Shown: positions 1 to 10,759, numbered from the stretch's first letter. The stretch is DNA of 64,000 nt from Bactericera cockerelli (GCA_024516035.1 CM044955.1:58618746-58682745); one strand, 5' to 3'. The notes: generated by a model from the letters alone, not told the origin. Made by a program: numbers and translations.

Positions 1-244
1 TTGGGCACCTTGCCGGCTGGTGAAGAACTGGAAGGAGCGTTTTATCTGATCTAGTTGAAATATTATATTATATTAATAACTCTTCCAACCTCTGAAAAAT
101 TGGAAGAAATATTTTATTTGTAAGATGTTCGTTACCTATGTTGTTTTGTTAAGAATAAAGTTGGTTATTTTATACTTAAAAAAATTAACACATTTTTTAA
201 GAAAATATATATAATAATGATTCTTTCTGTGGACATGAAAAAAC

Positions 245-307
245 ACTCTTTTTCCTTTTCGTCTGGGGGTGCAGCAGTTCCGCAGCTCCTTAGCACCGGC
301 CGCGCCT
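245..307. mobile_element. Right end of a hAT-type MITE (partial)
   Basis: The end ...GGCCGCGCCTG and the preceding GGTGC(T)GCAGTTCCGCAG block match the right end of the complete MITE at 9226-9481 almost base for base. I could not find the left end in the first 240 bases, so the copy is truncated or rearranged. Confidence 0.6.
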
Positions 308-1140
308 GGTTGTGAATCTACACGGGGATAAGGGATGAAAAAATATGAATATTATTAGACCGGAAACCTCCCCTCGATGTGAGCTTACCTTTAGCTTGAG
401 GTTGTAATAATATTACCTAATAAAAGGCACTTATTTATACCTACAGCACAAGCATAAGACTTAAGGCCGAATTATGAAACAGAAAAAAAACAGGAACTAT
501 GAAACATGAATACCATCCCACGACACAAGGACCACATACTTTCACAAATATTCCTTGTAACGCGCAAATCTCGGAAACTAATCAACGAATTTTGATGAAA
601 TTTTGCACACATATAGAAGACGTTCTGTAGATGGTACCATTTTAAATTCATTAAATTTGGGTGAAAGAGACCATGCGCCTGACCACTAACTTTTTACTTA
701 AACGCTCATATCTCGTGAACGGTACACCCGATATTGATCAAATTTTATGTAAATGCATATTATTGTTTTACATAGGCTATTTATATTTATTTATTAATTA
801 ATTATAATTAAACTCTGATATTTAATAAAATCCGAAACTTTGGACAAAAAAGTCAAAAAAATAATGTCTACGACTTGCCAATACAGGAATTTTGTAGAAT
901 CTAGAATGTAGGAAAAATAGTATTCTACAATATAAAACAAATTTGAAGAAAATTGGTTAAGCGGTCCTGGGATACAAGTGATTTAGTATAAAATTTCGAA
1001 ATTGCCACTTGTATATAATGTGAAACAATCACGAGGAAGTATTGTGTCCATAATTGGCAGTGTTTTTTTTTTATTAATAATAGTGAAAAAAGTGCATGGC
1101 AACATTTCAAATCTGGTCATGCGCTCTTCACCAGTCACCA
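308..1140. other. AT-rich stretch without a recognisable gene
   Basis: No coding region or known repeat could be supported. Phrases such as TCTCGTGAAC and TCTCGGAAAC recur in the palindromic elements further right, so this may be old transposon debris. Confidence 0.4.
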
Positions 1141-1290
1141 CCCTGTATTTAGTTCTGAATATCTAAGCTGTTTGAACACCCTGTATTTTGTCCTTAATAT
1201 CTAAGCTGTTTGAACACCCTGTATTTTGTTCTTAATATCTAAGCTGTTTGAACACCCTGTATTTTGTTCTGAATATCTAAGCTGTTTAAT
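1141..1290. repeat. 38-bp tandem repeat, about 4 copies
   Basis: The unit begins CCCTGTATTTTGT and runs through ATATCTAAGCTGTTTGAACA. Copies start near 1141, 1179, 1217 and 1255 and differ by only a few bases, so the array looks young. Confidence 0.85.
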
Positions 1291-1515
1291 ATCTCGCCAA
1301 TTATATCTCTCCACCATGATATTAAAAAACCAACATGGCTTCATTATGAATAAATCAACCGCCACCAATCTCGTTTTCTTGTCTCTGTGATGTCATCATC
1401 TACTTTTTTTTTCTTTTTAACAAGTTTCCGTGTATTTATCTTTTAACAAATAAATTTCGTCAACAAATAGTGAGGATATACCCCCCTTCAGAAGAAGAGA
1501 ACAGGTTGTGTTTAC

Positions 1516-3357
1516 ATGGACATATCTTGTTGTTTTGATTGGATTAATCATGGACACTCGTCTTTTTCTCTTAAGAACGGTATAGTCCAAGGATCCAGCT
1601 TATCGCCGATCCTGTTCATTGTTTTTATGAATGACCTGTTTACAGTGATTAAACTTCCTGTAAGAAGATTATTATTTGTTGATGATCTATTGATTATGCT
1701 AAGAGGGAAGGATTTGGCAAGAATGCAAGTCACTATGCAGTCTTCCCTTTCAAGTCTGGAAATTTGGGCTAAATCGAATGGTATTACGTTTTCGACTGAT
1801 CCTTCCAAATCAGTCTGTTTAAATTTTAATAGATACAGGCGTCCTATTAACCCCGTTTTAACATATGCGGGAGAAAGACTAAACTTTTCTGATCATACTA
1901 AATTTTTAGGACTGATATGGGATTCCAAGTTAAATTGGAAACTCCACATTGATTATATCAAATCGAAGACTCTTATTGCTTTAAATATGTTAAAAATGGT
2001 CTCTAATAAAAAGTGGGGACTTTGCCGTAAATCACTACATAGATTCTACAATAGCTATATTCTACCCATATTCGACTACGGAAGTACGGTTTATGGCTCC
2101 GCTAAGGACCATATTATTTTAAAATTAAACCCATCTCATCATACAGGTATACGTATTGTAACAGGCGCTATCAGGTCTAGCCCTGTACAGAGTTTATACA
2201 TTGAAGCTAGCATACCCCCCCTATCAATAAGACGGGAAAAAATGTTATTAAACTATGTCACCAAAATAAAAGCATCGCCACAAAACCCTATGTACAAAAT
2301 TATTTTCAACGATTGCAATATTGAATATGACTTATTTGGTAAGAAACCAATACCTTTAGCTGTCCGGGCTAAACAAATTCAACCATTTTATGACACTCTT
2401 AGTCAATCTTCAGTGACACCTTACAGTCAGAACTTACCACCTTGGTCATCAGAAATGCCAAAAATAGATATTTCTTTGTCGAAGGACAAGAAAACCGACA
2501 CTTCCCCCGTTGTTTACCGTGCTCATTTTAATGAATTATTGAACTCGAAATATCCTAATCATGTATTGTGTTTTACAGATGGCTCAAAATCTTCTCATTC
2601 AACAAGCTGTGCTTTCAGTATAGATGGTGTTGTTTCGTCTTTTTCTCTCAACAAAGTTAATTCAATATTTTCAGCAGAACTTCTTGCAATATTTCTTTGT
2701 TTGAAAGAAATTGCACACAGTAATACTTCCTCCGATACATTTGCCATAATTAGCGATTCTTTAAGTGCTCTGTCAGCTATGAATAATATTTTATTTTCCG
2801 ACCCCATTGTTTCATTAATATACTCTCAATGGAAAAACCTTTTTGAGTTGGGTAAATTTGTCAATTTCCTGTGGTGCCCATCCCATTGTGGAATTGCAGG
2901 AAATGAAACAGTTGATACTGCTGCAAACCGTTTAAACCATACTTCTTCAGTTGATTTGTGTTCCCCAGAAGATCTTAAGCCTCTCATTAAAATTATTTGT
3001 AAAAACAATCTATCCAACCTATGGAATGAAGTCCACCCTAATAACAAACTAAAAAAAATAAAACCTACTACTGATTTGTGGAATTCAAGCCACAGATCGA
3101 AAAGATTCGAAGAAGTCGTTATATCCAGAATGAGAATCGGTCATACTTTCATTACTCATAGCCACCTGTTCAAAAAGGAACCCCCTCCCCTTTGTCAATG
3201 TGGTGTTGTCCTTACGGTTGCACACCTCCTTGAATGCTCTATCCTAGCTCCTGCCCGTACCAATTTGTCCGCTATACCATCGTTACGTGACGACACAAAT
3301 GAAATTGACGCCCTGATACTATATCTGAAACGAATAAAATGCTATAGAAAAATTTAG
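1516..3357 (+). CDS. LINE polyprotein remnant: RT palm/thumb, RNase H, C-terminal zinc knuckle
   Basis: This 613-residue open frame starts inside a reverse transcriptase. RT motif B is GIVQGSSLSPILF (residues 22-34) and the catalytic motif is FVDD (54-57). An RNase H domain follows near residue 350, with TDGS, SAELLAIF, ISDSLSAL and GNETVD carrying the expected acidic residues. The C-terminus has a C-x-C...H...C motif (LCQCG...AHLLEC) seen in several LINE clades. The methionine given is just the first in the surviving frame and not a natural start. The frame has no internal stop, so the copy is fairly recent. It would have served copying of the element's own RNA. Confidence 0.85.
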   Translation: MDISCCFDWINHGHSSFSLKNGIVQGSSLSPILFIVFMNDLFTVIKLPVRRLLFVDDLLIMLRGKDLARMQVTMQSSLSSLEIWAKSNGITFSTDPSKSVCLNFNRYRRPINPVLTYAGERLNFSDHTKFLGLIWDSKLNWKLHIDYIKSKTLIALNMLKMVSNKKWGLCRKSLHRFYNSYILPIFDYGSTVYGSAKDHIILKLNPSHHTGIRIVTGAIRSSPVQSLYIEASIPPLSIRREKMLLNYVTKIKASPQNPMYKIIFNDCNIEYDLFGKKPIPLAVRAKQIQPFYDTLSQSSVTPYSQNLPPWSSEMPKIDISLSKDKKTDTSPVVYRAHFNELLNSKYPNHVLCFTDGSKSSHSTSCAFSIDGVVSSFSLNKVNSIFSAELLAIFLCLKEIAHSNTSSDTFAIISDSLSALSAMNNILFSDPIVSLIYSQWKNLFELGKFVNFLWCPSHCGIAGNETVDTAANRLNHTSSVDLCSPEDLKPLIKIICKNNLSNLWNEVHPNNKLKKIKPTTDLWNSSHRSKRFEEVVISRMRIGHTFITHSHLFKKEPPPLCQCGVVLTVAHLLECSILAPARTNLSAIPSLRDDTNEIDALILYLKRIKCYRKI

Positions 3358-3402
3358 TTTGAAATGGAAACGGTGCGAAAGACCAGCTGTAGTTAAAGCA
3401 CC

Positions 3403-3433
<31 letters not shown>
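1516..3433 (+). mobile_element. 5'-truncated non-LTR retrotransposon with RNase H (I/R1/LOA-like)
   Basis: The element comprises the 3' part of an RT-RNase H ORF, a short 3' UTR and a poly(A) run at about 3411-3433. The 5' part, including the endonuclease and RT fingers, is missing, as is typical of incomplete target-primed reverse transcription. No target-site duplication could be identified by eye. Clade placement rests only on the RNase H domain after the RT and on the C-terminal Cys/His motif. Confidence 0.85.
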
Positions 3434-3476
3434 TCATGGACACTTGATATCTAAATAAACAGCCAGAGGTAGGTGA

Positions 3477-3711
3477 TATAATTATAATGATAGTCTTTAA
3501 TGAAAGGTAACCATCAGGCGAGGTCAATGCTTAGAGCAGTTTTCTACCACCTAACCTTCAAGAGTCTCATTATTATGTGTTCACAAACTTAAATTAATGA
3601 GAAAAAATTCATGCACTGGGTGAGATTCGAATCAACGGATCCCTACACTATCTACTAGTGCGTTAACCACTTGACTACCGCTTAGCAATGACTTGACTAC
3701 CGCTTAGCAAT
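3477..3711 (-). repeat. SINE-2 (tRNA-headed, ATT tail), minus strand
   Basis: Reverse copy of the family with head GTGGTTAA...TCCGTTGGTTCGAATCCC and body ending CACTAAAGAGTGTTATTATT. The head end carries a 22-bp tandem duplication ending CGCTTAGCAATG. Confidence 0.85.
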
Positions 3712-3955
3712 GTTATAGATTTTTTCTATTAATTTCGCCCTAAGACAATACCCAAAATCTATAGACTTCGCTCCACAGAGACATTACAAAAACGTCTATT
3801 ACATAATTCCGCAATAATAGACATTTTTGTTATATACCTCTGTGTACTTAAGTCTAGATATTGCGTATTGTTTTAAATGAAGAAAAGTAAGTTCATCTGC
3901 CTCGAACGTGTGATCTCGATTAATTTTCCTCTTAAGGTCACATTGCCTCATCAAG

Positions 3956-4027
3956 AGCAGAGTGGCGCAGTGGAAGCGTGCTGGGCCCATAACCCAGAGG
4001 TCCGTGGATCGAAACCACGCTCTGCTA
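3956..4027 (+). tRNA. tRNA-iMet: Initiator tRNA-Met (CAT)
   Basis: The 72-base sequence folds as a full cloverleaf. The 7-bp acceptor stem is AGCAGAG/CTCTGCT with A discriminator, the anticodon stem is CTGGG/CCCAG around CCCATAA, and the T stem is CGTGG/CCACG around ATCGAAA. The A1:T72 pair, three G:C pairs under the anticodon loop and the ATCGAAA loop (A in place of TTC) are hallmarks of eukaryotic initiator tRNA. There is no intron. A run of five T follows at 4031. Unlike the SINE heads in this window, it is not followed by a SINE body, so I take it as a genuine gene. Confidence 0.96.
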
Positions 4028-4030
4028 AAC

Positions 4031-4035
4031 TTTTT
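4031..4035 (+). terminator. RNA polymerase III terminator of tRNA-iMet
   Basis: TTTTT three bases after the discriminator base. Confidence 0.8.
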
Positions 4036-4165
4036 GAACATGAATTATCGATGTTTTTGAATATATTTTATTGATGATTTTGAACATGTATTATTGTATG
4101 ACTGATGTTTTTGAACATGATTTTTTGATGTTTTTGAACATGTATTATTGATGTTGATTATTGTG
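4036..4165. repeat. Imperfect ~23-bp tandem repeat downstream of tRNA-iMet
   Basis: The phrase GATGTTTTTGAACATG(T/A)ATTATT recurs about five times. Each unit contains a T5 run like the tRNA terminator, and the first partial unit overlaps that terminator. Confidence 0.8.
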
Positions 4166-5284
4166 TATAAGTTTTAGTATTTCGACAGTCATTTCTTGTG
4201 CCTAATACATACTTGAGAACATAACCTGGTTGATGGCTCCCGGAACATTACTTTTTAACAGAATTGGGGTGTTAACTTAGTGCCTAACTTGCAAATAGGG
4301 GATATTTTGTGTTTCCAGAGACATCAGTGATACAGCCATAGAGTTCTTCTGTGCTTGCTTTAGTGCGTCTCTTTTTAACAGTTGGGTGGAAGAGATTGTC
4401 ATAGGCAATAACCCCGCCCTTTAGTGAGGACATCTTTAAATATTTTGTTATTCATCTATTTTCTTGTTTATACTGTTCATAATATAAATGTCCTATTTTA
4501 ATAAAGTATTCAATAATAATAATATTTTTTATAAAATACCGAGTGAGGCCTTACAAACACATTTTTTTTTATATTAGGTATTAAGAACTGCGGTTTTTAC
4601 GTCCCAAACCTGCTAATACCCACATTAACCGCACACAGCCTGGGTTGGGCCGGAATGCCACGTGAATCTTCACCTCGCTATACGTTACATTATTTTTTAA
4701 TCCTTAAAATTAAAAGTTTTGCCTGAAGACTGATGATGTTATAAATATAAATAAATAAGTACATTGATATTAGGTACATAACTGCATACATACCTAGAGT
4801 ACTTATATTTTGCACTCGATGTAACTAAATAAACACTAGTACACAAAAGATTTATAGAAAATATCTATTGATTTTTTTTACACATTATAAAAACAGAATT
4901 ATTTATACAACAAATTTAGTATTGTTATCGTCAGATAAAAGATTACGAAAATTCCAAACCAGAAAGATTCACATACTTATATAGTGCTGAATTTCTGACA
5001 TGATTGGTTCACCTATGGGTGGTCTACAGGAGATCTTGATATCTAAACCCTTATTATAGGAAGGAAATTGAGCCTTTAAAATAAATAAATAAAAATTTCA
5101 ATTGTAAAACTAAATCTGAAAAGTAAACACAATCTCTCTCTTTTTGCGGGAGGGCAAATAACCTAAGAAGTGTGAAATTTAAAATACCTACGTTGGGAAA
5201 TTTCTGAACCTTGGTGATAAATCCTTCCAAATGGAAGTATCATTGTAGATGTAAGAACAAAAAACATGAACTCAAGGAGTGGAT
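4166..5284. other. Intergenic; fragments of dispersed repeats only
   Basis: About 4384-4435 is a dispersed repeat that recurs inverted near 61095-61145 (GGGCGGGGTTATT...CCACCCAAC). About 4605-4695 is a minus-strand fragment of the 5S-headed SINE. No gene is seen. Confidence 0.5.
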
Positions 5285-5720
5285 AGACACATTTTTCTTG
5301 CGCCGCTTGCCACTGATATACTCCGGAGCCTTCGATAAGATAATATTTCTAGCCACCGGTCGATAGATACATATTTCTCACCACCAGTCAATAGATAGAT
5401 ACATATTTCTAGCCACCGGTCGATAGATACATCTTTCTCACCACCAGTCAATAGATACATATTTCTCACCACCAGTCAATAGATACATACTTTTCGCCAC
5501 CGGTCAATAGATACATCTTTCTCACCACCAGTCAATAGATACATATTTCTCACCACCAGTCAATAGATACATATTTCTCGCCACCGGTCGATAGATACAT
5601 CTTTCTCACCACCAGTCAATAGATACATCTTTTTTGCCACCGTTCGAAGGATACATCTTTCTTGACACCGATCAATAGATACATCTTTTATCACCGGTCG
5701 AAAAGTCGATAGATAAATAC
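5285..5720. repeat. ~29-bp minisatellite
   Basis: The unit resembles CACCACCAGTCAATAGATAC followed by ATATTTCTC, alternating with a GCCACCGGTCGATAG variant. About 13 units are present, decaying towards the right edge. The alternation suggests growth in two-unit blocks. Confidence 0.85.
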
Positions 5721-6179
5721 ATCCCCATCAATCTCAACTTGTCAAGTGTCTCAACCTCCTCTGAAACTTATTCCTAACCCGTAATGCTCCGTGCATACTG
5801 AGCGATTGACGAGATTGACCGACTGGTTAAAACAATCATGATATGAATGTTCCAGCGGGATACGCAAGACTCAAGAAACCATTTCTCACTCTCAGTACTT
5901 CTTACGTTAGCCGGGGAAAAACATGTAAATAAATATTGATATGTACAAACCCTTAATGGCTACTCATTAGAGACCGTCAGCGTTATTACTGAGTGTTAAA
6001 GCAGGCGCGCTCCCAGAGTTTTTTTGAAAGTCCTTTTTGTGAAGATTTTGAGCGGTAATAGTGAACCTTTAGCGGCTTTAGGCCATTCCAGAAACACATT
6101 CCACTCTCCAAATCCCCGAATTTCCGTTTCAATTGTCACATAACGCACTCTCATTGGTTATCAATGAGAGTGGTCAAAA
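5721..6179. other. No feature recognised
   Basis: Neither a coding frame nor a named repeat could be supported. There is a weak inverted pair around CACTCTCATTGG/CAATGAGAGTGG at about 6148-6173. Confidence 0.4.
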
Positions 6180-6292
6180 AAAGTGGTCAAAATTCCAAAT
6201 GGGAAGATAACTGGACTTGCCCTTGCTAAGTTTCAAACCCACGACCTCTGGATTACCAGTCGGACGCCTCGACAACGGAGCTACCGGGATTG
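6180..6292 (-). repeat. SINE-3 head fragment, minus strand
   Basis: Contains the reversed tRNA-like head (TTTCAAACCCACGACCTC...GAGCTACCGGGA) of SINE-3, with the GACTTGCCC/CCAAATGGGAAGATAACT join but no body. Confidence 0.7.
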
Positions 6293-6726
6293 CGCCTCCC
6301 CTTGTTTGCGCCCCTGTGGTCACACACTCCAAGTGTTCAAATATTTTTCAACAATCTAATGGCTATTCACAGCAGTCTGCTTTTTCTATTTGCCTGTCCG
6401 AGTGTGTCCCGATCTCTGACCTGTCGGTTGTCGGCCAGCACAGCAGCAGCATTGAGATGGATTGATGTTACTCCCTGTGGAACTCCATCAATCTGGACGA
6501 ACAGCATGTCGATAACAAAACACTCTCCAGAGATACGTCTGATAGAGTCGTCAAAAATAGTATTCTTAATATCACCTTCAAATCTTGACAGTGTTGATAC
6601 ACATTAGTTTGGATACCAAATGTAGTCAAAGTCAGTCCATCAGTCAAAACATAGGTAAAGTGAGAAGTTGTAAATGTACAGAGTAGATAGGTATTTTATT
6701 GATATCAGAACATACCTGGGGAGAAG

Positions 6727-6906
6727 TAATAATAATAAGATCGCTTTATTTATACTGCCCGATGAGGACTATTAAAGTCCCATTATTCCAGCAGTAAGCC
6801 CAAGACATATTATTATGTGGTAAAAATCCCAAATAGGAGGATAACTTGTCATGTCCCGGCTGGGTTTCGAACCCGCGACCGCCTTTACCACTGAGCTATT
6901 GGGACA
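6727..6906 (-). repeat. SINE-3 (tRNA-headed), minus strand
   Basis: Nearly full length. Reversed, it reads from GTCCCAATAGCTCAGTGGTA through the B box GGTTCGAAACCC to GGGCTTACTGCTGGAATAAT and an ATT-rich tail. It is the same family as 54748-54950. Confidence 0.9.
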
Positions 6907-7004
6907 GAAGTACCTACTTTTACGGGTATTGAACACAACCAGAAACAATATTCTGGCTAGTTTTGGGCTCCTTCCGTGTTATGTGTATAGATTTTTTCTT
7001 CTCT

Positions 7005-7228
7005 AATTTGGGTTTTACGTGCTTTCAACTGCATGGTCATATCACGACGGGGGTGTTACTCTCCATTCGCAGGAAACTCACAAACCTGCTACCCACATTA
7101 ACCTCACCCAGCCTACATTAACTTCGGCCGGAATGCCAACATCACAAAGTCTTCATTTCGCTGGACGTTGCTTAAATTCGGTGATCCTACGAGAAACGGT
7201 GCATTTCTACGCACTAATCGACTGAATA
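7005..7228 (-). repeat. 5S-rRNA-headed SINE, minus strand
   Basis: Reversed, it carries the 5S-like core (GGATCACCGAATTTAAGCAA, CCAGCGAAATGAAGAC) followed by the family body GGCTGGGTGAGGTTAATGTG and GTAACACCCCCGTCGTGATA. Confidence 0.85.
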
Positions 7229-7651
7229 ACCAGGACAGCACCAGGTCATGTTGTAAGAGATTTCAATAGATGGCAACGTAAAATAAAAGACCGGTGTGAA
7301 GCAACGTCAACATTTGCATGAATAAAAAACTCACAAGGATGACATACTTTTACAAACTTATGAAGACTGCCGAAATTTCGACCACCCAACAGATGCATTG
7401 CCCCCAAATCTCCTGGGAGCTACTCTGCCACCACAAGAAAGCACATTGATAATCATAACAAAGAAACTAATTTTCACTCAATAACTACTCTTTGGTATGA
7501 GCTAAAAATAATATTTGCATTATGCGTTTAAAAACAAACCCTTCAGAGTACTACCTCATCCACAACGCATTACCTACCATTTCATAGATTATTTTTTGAG
7601 TAAGTAGGTACTTTTTAAAAATGTCAAAAATAACTCAAACGCTTTTGTGAG

Positions 7652-7925
7652 CGCACGATTGATTTAGTGGTAAGATTCTAGTTTACCATGTGGAAGGTCC
7701 CGGGTTTGAATCCCAGAGCCGACAAAATATGTTGTTGGCTTTGGGATTTTTTCTGTCGGATTTAAGATAACCATATAACCAACCATTGATAATTTGGTAA
7801 GGGACACTTTACAAATGTTTGTAAGGGACACTTTACCGTGCACTCGTTAACTTGTTGACCCAGCATTCAGCACCTAAATGGGAAGTATTGTGTCACTTCT
7901 CGCCTATCGCAGGCAAGACAACACA
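7652..7925 (+). repeat. SINE-4 (tRNA-headed), plus strand
   Basis: The head carries the B box GGGTTTGAATCCC. The body matches the family (GTAAGGGACACTTTACCGTG, CACCTAAATGGGAAGTATTG, CACTTCTCGCC). The diverged head indicates an old copy. Confidence 0.85.
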
Positions 7926-8064
7926 GACAGACCTTCAGTATGAGGATGGAATTAATAGACATTTTCTCGTATATGTATGTACCTCTGTGGACTTAAGTCT
8001 AGATTTTGTGTAATGTATTAAGTTTTTATAAGGAAATTTAAGTTTTGACTCGAACTTGTGATCT

Positions 8065-8068
<4 letters not shown>

Positions 8069-8120
<52 letters not shown>

Positions 8121-8320
8121 GGTTTAACGACGTTTTCAACATATCACGACGAGGCTGTTACCCTCCATTCGCAGGAAACTCTCAAACCGGCTACGCACAT
8201 TAATCTCATCCGGCCAACATTAACTTCGGCCGGAATGCCAACATCAAAGTCTTCACCTCGCTGGACGTTGCTTAAATTCGGTAATCCTACAAGAAACGGT
8301 GCATTCAAAGTGCCACTGAC
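8069..8320 (-). repeat. 5S-rRNA-headed SINE with long poly(A) (poly(T) here), minus strand
   Basis: A run of about 51 T at 8069-8119 is the poly(A) tail of the reverse-oriented SINE. Body and 5S-derived head follow to about 8320. The pure long tail implies a recent LINE-mobilised insertion. Confidence 0.9.
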
Positions 8321-8339
8321 GCTGACCGTGAAACACTTT

Positions 8340-9217
8340 TTTTAATGATATTTATTTACAGAGGAGACTTAACAATCCGAGTCCTTGCTCCTAAAAAAAT
8401 TAAACACTTTTATTTGCACGCTACATTGCAAATTTATTTTAGGATAGAAAAACAGAGAAAAACTCTACACGATTGGCAATGTTTTACAACAAAGAGCTGA
8501 ACGATAAACATTGGAGGAGCTGTGAGCAATAGATAAAGGATCATATAAACCAAGATATGGGTGGCCTGTCAATCATGGCCTTTGTATACTAAACTTGCTC
8601 CAGGACCTGGGTATTTGTACAGTGGCTAATCTCCTGTACAAATATAACAAGTAACAACAAGGATGTGGATGAAGGTAGCTAAAGTAAACCTAGACACTTT
8701 AGAATATAATTCTAATAATAATAAGCTCTTGGACTGATGCAAGAAAATAACAACATTCGGAGAAGATGCAGAGAGATTAGAAGGAAAGAAATTAACAGAG
8801 AATGGTTAAGTAATGAATTTTCTTATAAATATAAACTATACAATGTGTTATAAATATTATAAATTATTTCTTAATATAAGTTATAAATTTTCTTATTCAT
8901 TGTGGTCCTCAGCTGGCCAAGAAGAAAAAAAAACCTTTTCCTGTTTCTGATCCGTTTACGGGTCCATAATTATTGAGGTCGGTGATTCAAGTTCCGGGAT
9001 TCAGAGTGGATTTAATAAAGCGAGTTTGTGATATCACGGAAGTGATAATCACAAATAATTATGATAACTTTTTTAAATAATAATAATCGGGGCTCAGTCA
9101 CTTGTCTTGGAGCTTGAGGACTATTGAGGAGTAATGGCTTTCAGCTTCTTGCTGTGAGAGAAAAAAAAAACACATGTATACAGCTTGTACCATTGTATTT
9201 TTTAACAATAAACAGAT
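8340..9217. other. No gene; SINE-1 fragment
   Basis: About 8970-9070 is a headless SINE-1 piece (GAGGTCGGTGATTCAAGTTC...GCGAGTTTGTGATATCAC). The remainder is AT-rich and unassigned. Confidence 0.45.
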
Positions 9218-9225
9218 CCTGGCAG

Positions 9226-9481
9226 CAGGCGCGGACGGTGGGAAAATGTTTTGGAAGTGCCGCCACATAAACCGGACTAATAAGGTATTAGAGTCGTTAT
9301 TTCAGTATCTAAAGAGCTTTCGTTTGTTTACCATGCCAATCATAATATTTATGCATTAATTATTCTAGAAATGTGTGATGATTTTCATTCTGTAAGAGCT
9401 AGGACTTGGGAAAATCCTCTCTTTTTCTTTTGTGTCTGGGGGTGCTGCAGTTCCGCAGCTCCTTAGCACCGGCCGCGCCTG
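9226..9481. mobile_element. Complete 256-bp hAT-type MITE
   Basis: Terminal inverted repeats CAGGCGCGG and CCGCGCCTG are bounded by an exact 8-bp direct repeat CCTGGCAG (9218-9225 and 9482-9489). An 8-bp target duplication and CAGG ends fit the hAT superfamily. It has no coding capacity. Related copies lie at 245-307, 14633 onward and 26282-27067. Confidence 0.92.
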
Positions 9482-9819
9482 CCTGGCAGGGTATTTTGCT
9501 GAATGCTGAACACATAGAGGTCCGCTTTGTACTATCCTGTGACTTCCTATGACTTCTCTGACGAAAGCCCGTGATAGATGAGTCTCTATTACCAGTCAAC
9601 AAGTGTCTACCGATCCTCAGCGCAGCGTTGCTCTTGATTGATAGCAACTCATTACGATGTAACGTGCTCACCACAAAACTGGAAACTCTTCATGTTACAA
9701 AACAATAGTTTTGTCACTGGTTTTGTAACAAAACAATAATGTTGTAACCAGTAGGGGTATTACAAGTGATCACTGAGAACTATTTTTTTTTTTTAGTAAC
9801 CAAGGTAGGTACACATAAA

Positions 9820-9936
9820 TATAAATAATAATAACAATCTTTAGTGGAAGGTAATCACCAGGCGAGTTGAGGTGAGGTTAAAGCTCAAAGCATTTTCTAC
9901 CACCTAAATCTCAGATTCTTTATAGGTATATAGTTT
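9820..9936 (-). repeat. SINE-2 fragment, minus strand
   Basis: The ATT tail and body run up to CTCAGATTCTT, then the foldback-type element at 9945 begins. No continuation is found on its right side, so the copy is truncated. Confidence 0.75.
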
Positions 9937-9944
9937 ACTGAAAG

Positions 9945-10683
9945 GGCTACGTATGAGTTCGGTGCGGAAAATAAAAAAATGTATGAGTTCGGTGCCGCCT
10001 AAAAAAGGTCATGTATGAATTCGGTGCCGCCTAAAAAAGGTCATGTATGAATTCGGTGCCCTGGTACTTGCCCTGATGATCAGGTAATTATAGTATATTT
10101 TTCCTTATAGGCATGGCCTTCAATGTATTTTACCTAACCCTACTATAAACCGAAGGCATGGCCTTCATTGTATTTTACCTAACCCTACTATAAACCCAAG
10201 GCATGGCCTTCATTGTATTTTACCTAACCCTACTATACCTAACCCTACTATAAACCCAAGGCATGGCCTTCATTGTATTTTACCTAACCCTACTATAAAC
10301 CCAAGGCATGGCCTTCATTGTATTTTACCTAACCCTACTATAAACCCAAGGCATGGCCTTCATTGTATATTACCTAACCCTACTATAAACCCAAGGCATG
10401 GCCTTCATTGTATTTTACCTAACCCTACTATTAACCCTAGGCATGGCCTTCAAGGAGGAAATGGACAGCCTTGCTGAATGTAACTGTCTACCTACAACAT
10501 AATCTACTAACTTAATAACAGCAGGATGACTGTTAACAAGCAACAGAGTACATTATAAAAAAACAATCAATTTATAAGTCATTAGGACCGCACCGAACTC
10601 ATACATCACCTTTTTTCGGCGGCACCGAATTCATACATGCGAAAAAGGTGCGGGTAATCTTCGCACCGAACTCACCTATTGCC
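9945..10683. mobile_element. 739-bp non-autonomous foldback-type element with internal minisatellite
   Basis: Ends GGCTACGTATGAGTTCGGTG and (reverse) GGCAATAGGTGAGTTCGGTG are flanked by an exact 8-bp duplication ACTGAAAG (9937-9944, 10684-10691). The motif ATGTATGA(G/A)TTCGGTGC occurs four times near the left end and inverted three times near the right end. Between them lies the 45-bp minisatellite. It has no ORF. Architecture, target length and TTCGG motif resemble the 4.3-kb element at 28438-32731, which may be its autonomous relative. Confidence 0.8.
10105..10450. repeat. 45-bp minisatellite containing ACCTAACCC
   Basis: The unit begins GGCATGGCCTTCATTGTATT and continues TTACCTAACCCTACTATAAA CCCAA. 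About seven full units and one partial are present, nearly identical. The same unit is found at 31985-32425. Confidence 0.92.
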
Positions 10684-10692
10684 ACTGAAAGG

Positions 10693-10759
10693 TATCAAGG
10701 GAACTGAAAAACGCACCACCAGCTTAGTACACCACCAAAAGTTTTCAGTTCCCTTGATA
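10693..10759. repeat. Perfect 18-bp hairpin, 31-base loop
   Basis: TATCAAGGGAACTGAAAA at 10693-10710 is exactly complementary to 10742-10759. It sits just right of the 739-bp element. The function is unknown. Confidence 0.8.

Noticed and set aside
1516..3357. Endogenous retrovirus or LTR element because of RT plus RNase H
   Set aside because: No LTRs, protease or integrase. The order RT, RNase H, Cys/His with poly(A) is that of a non-LTR element.
10105..10450. Internal telomere tract
   Set aside because: The unit is 45 bp with only one TTAGG-like word, and the array is enclosed in transposon ends.
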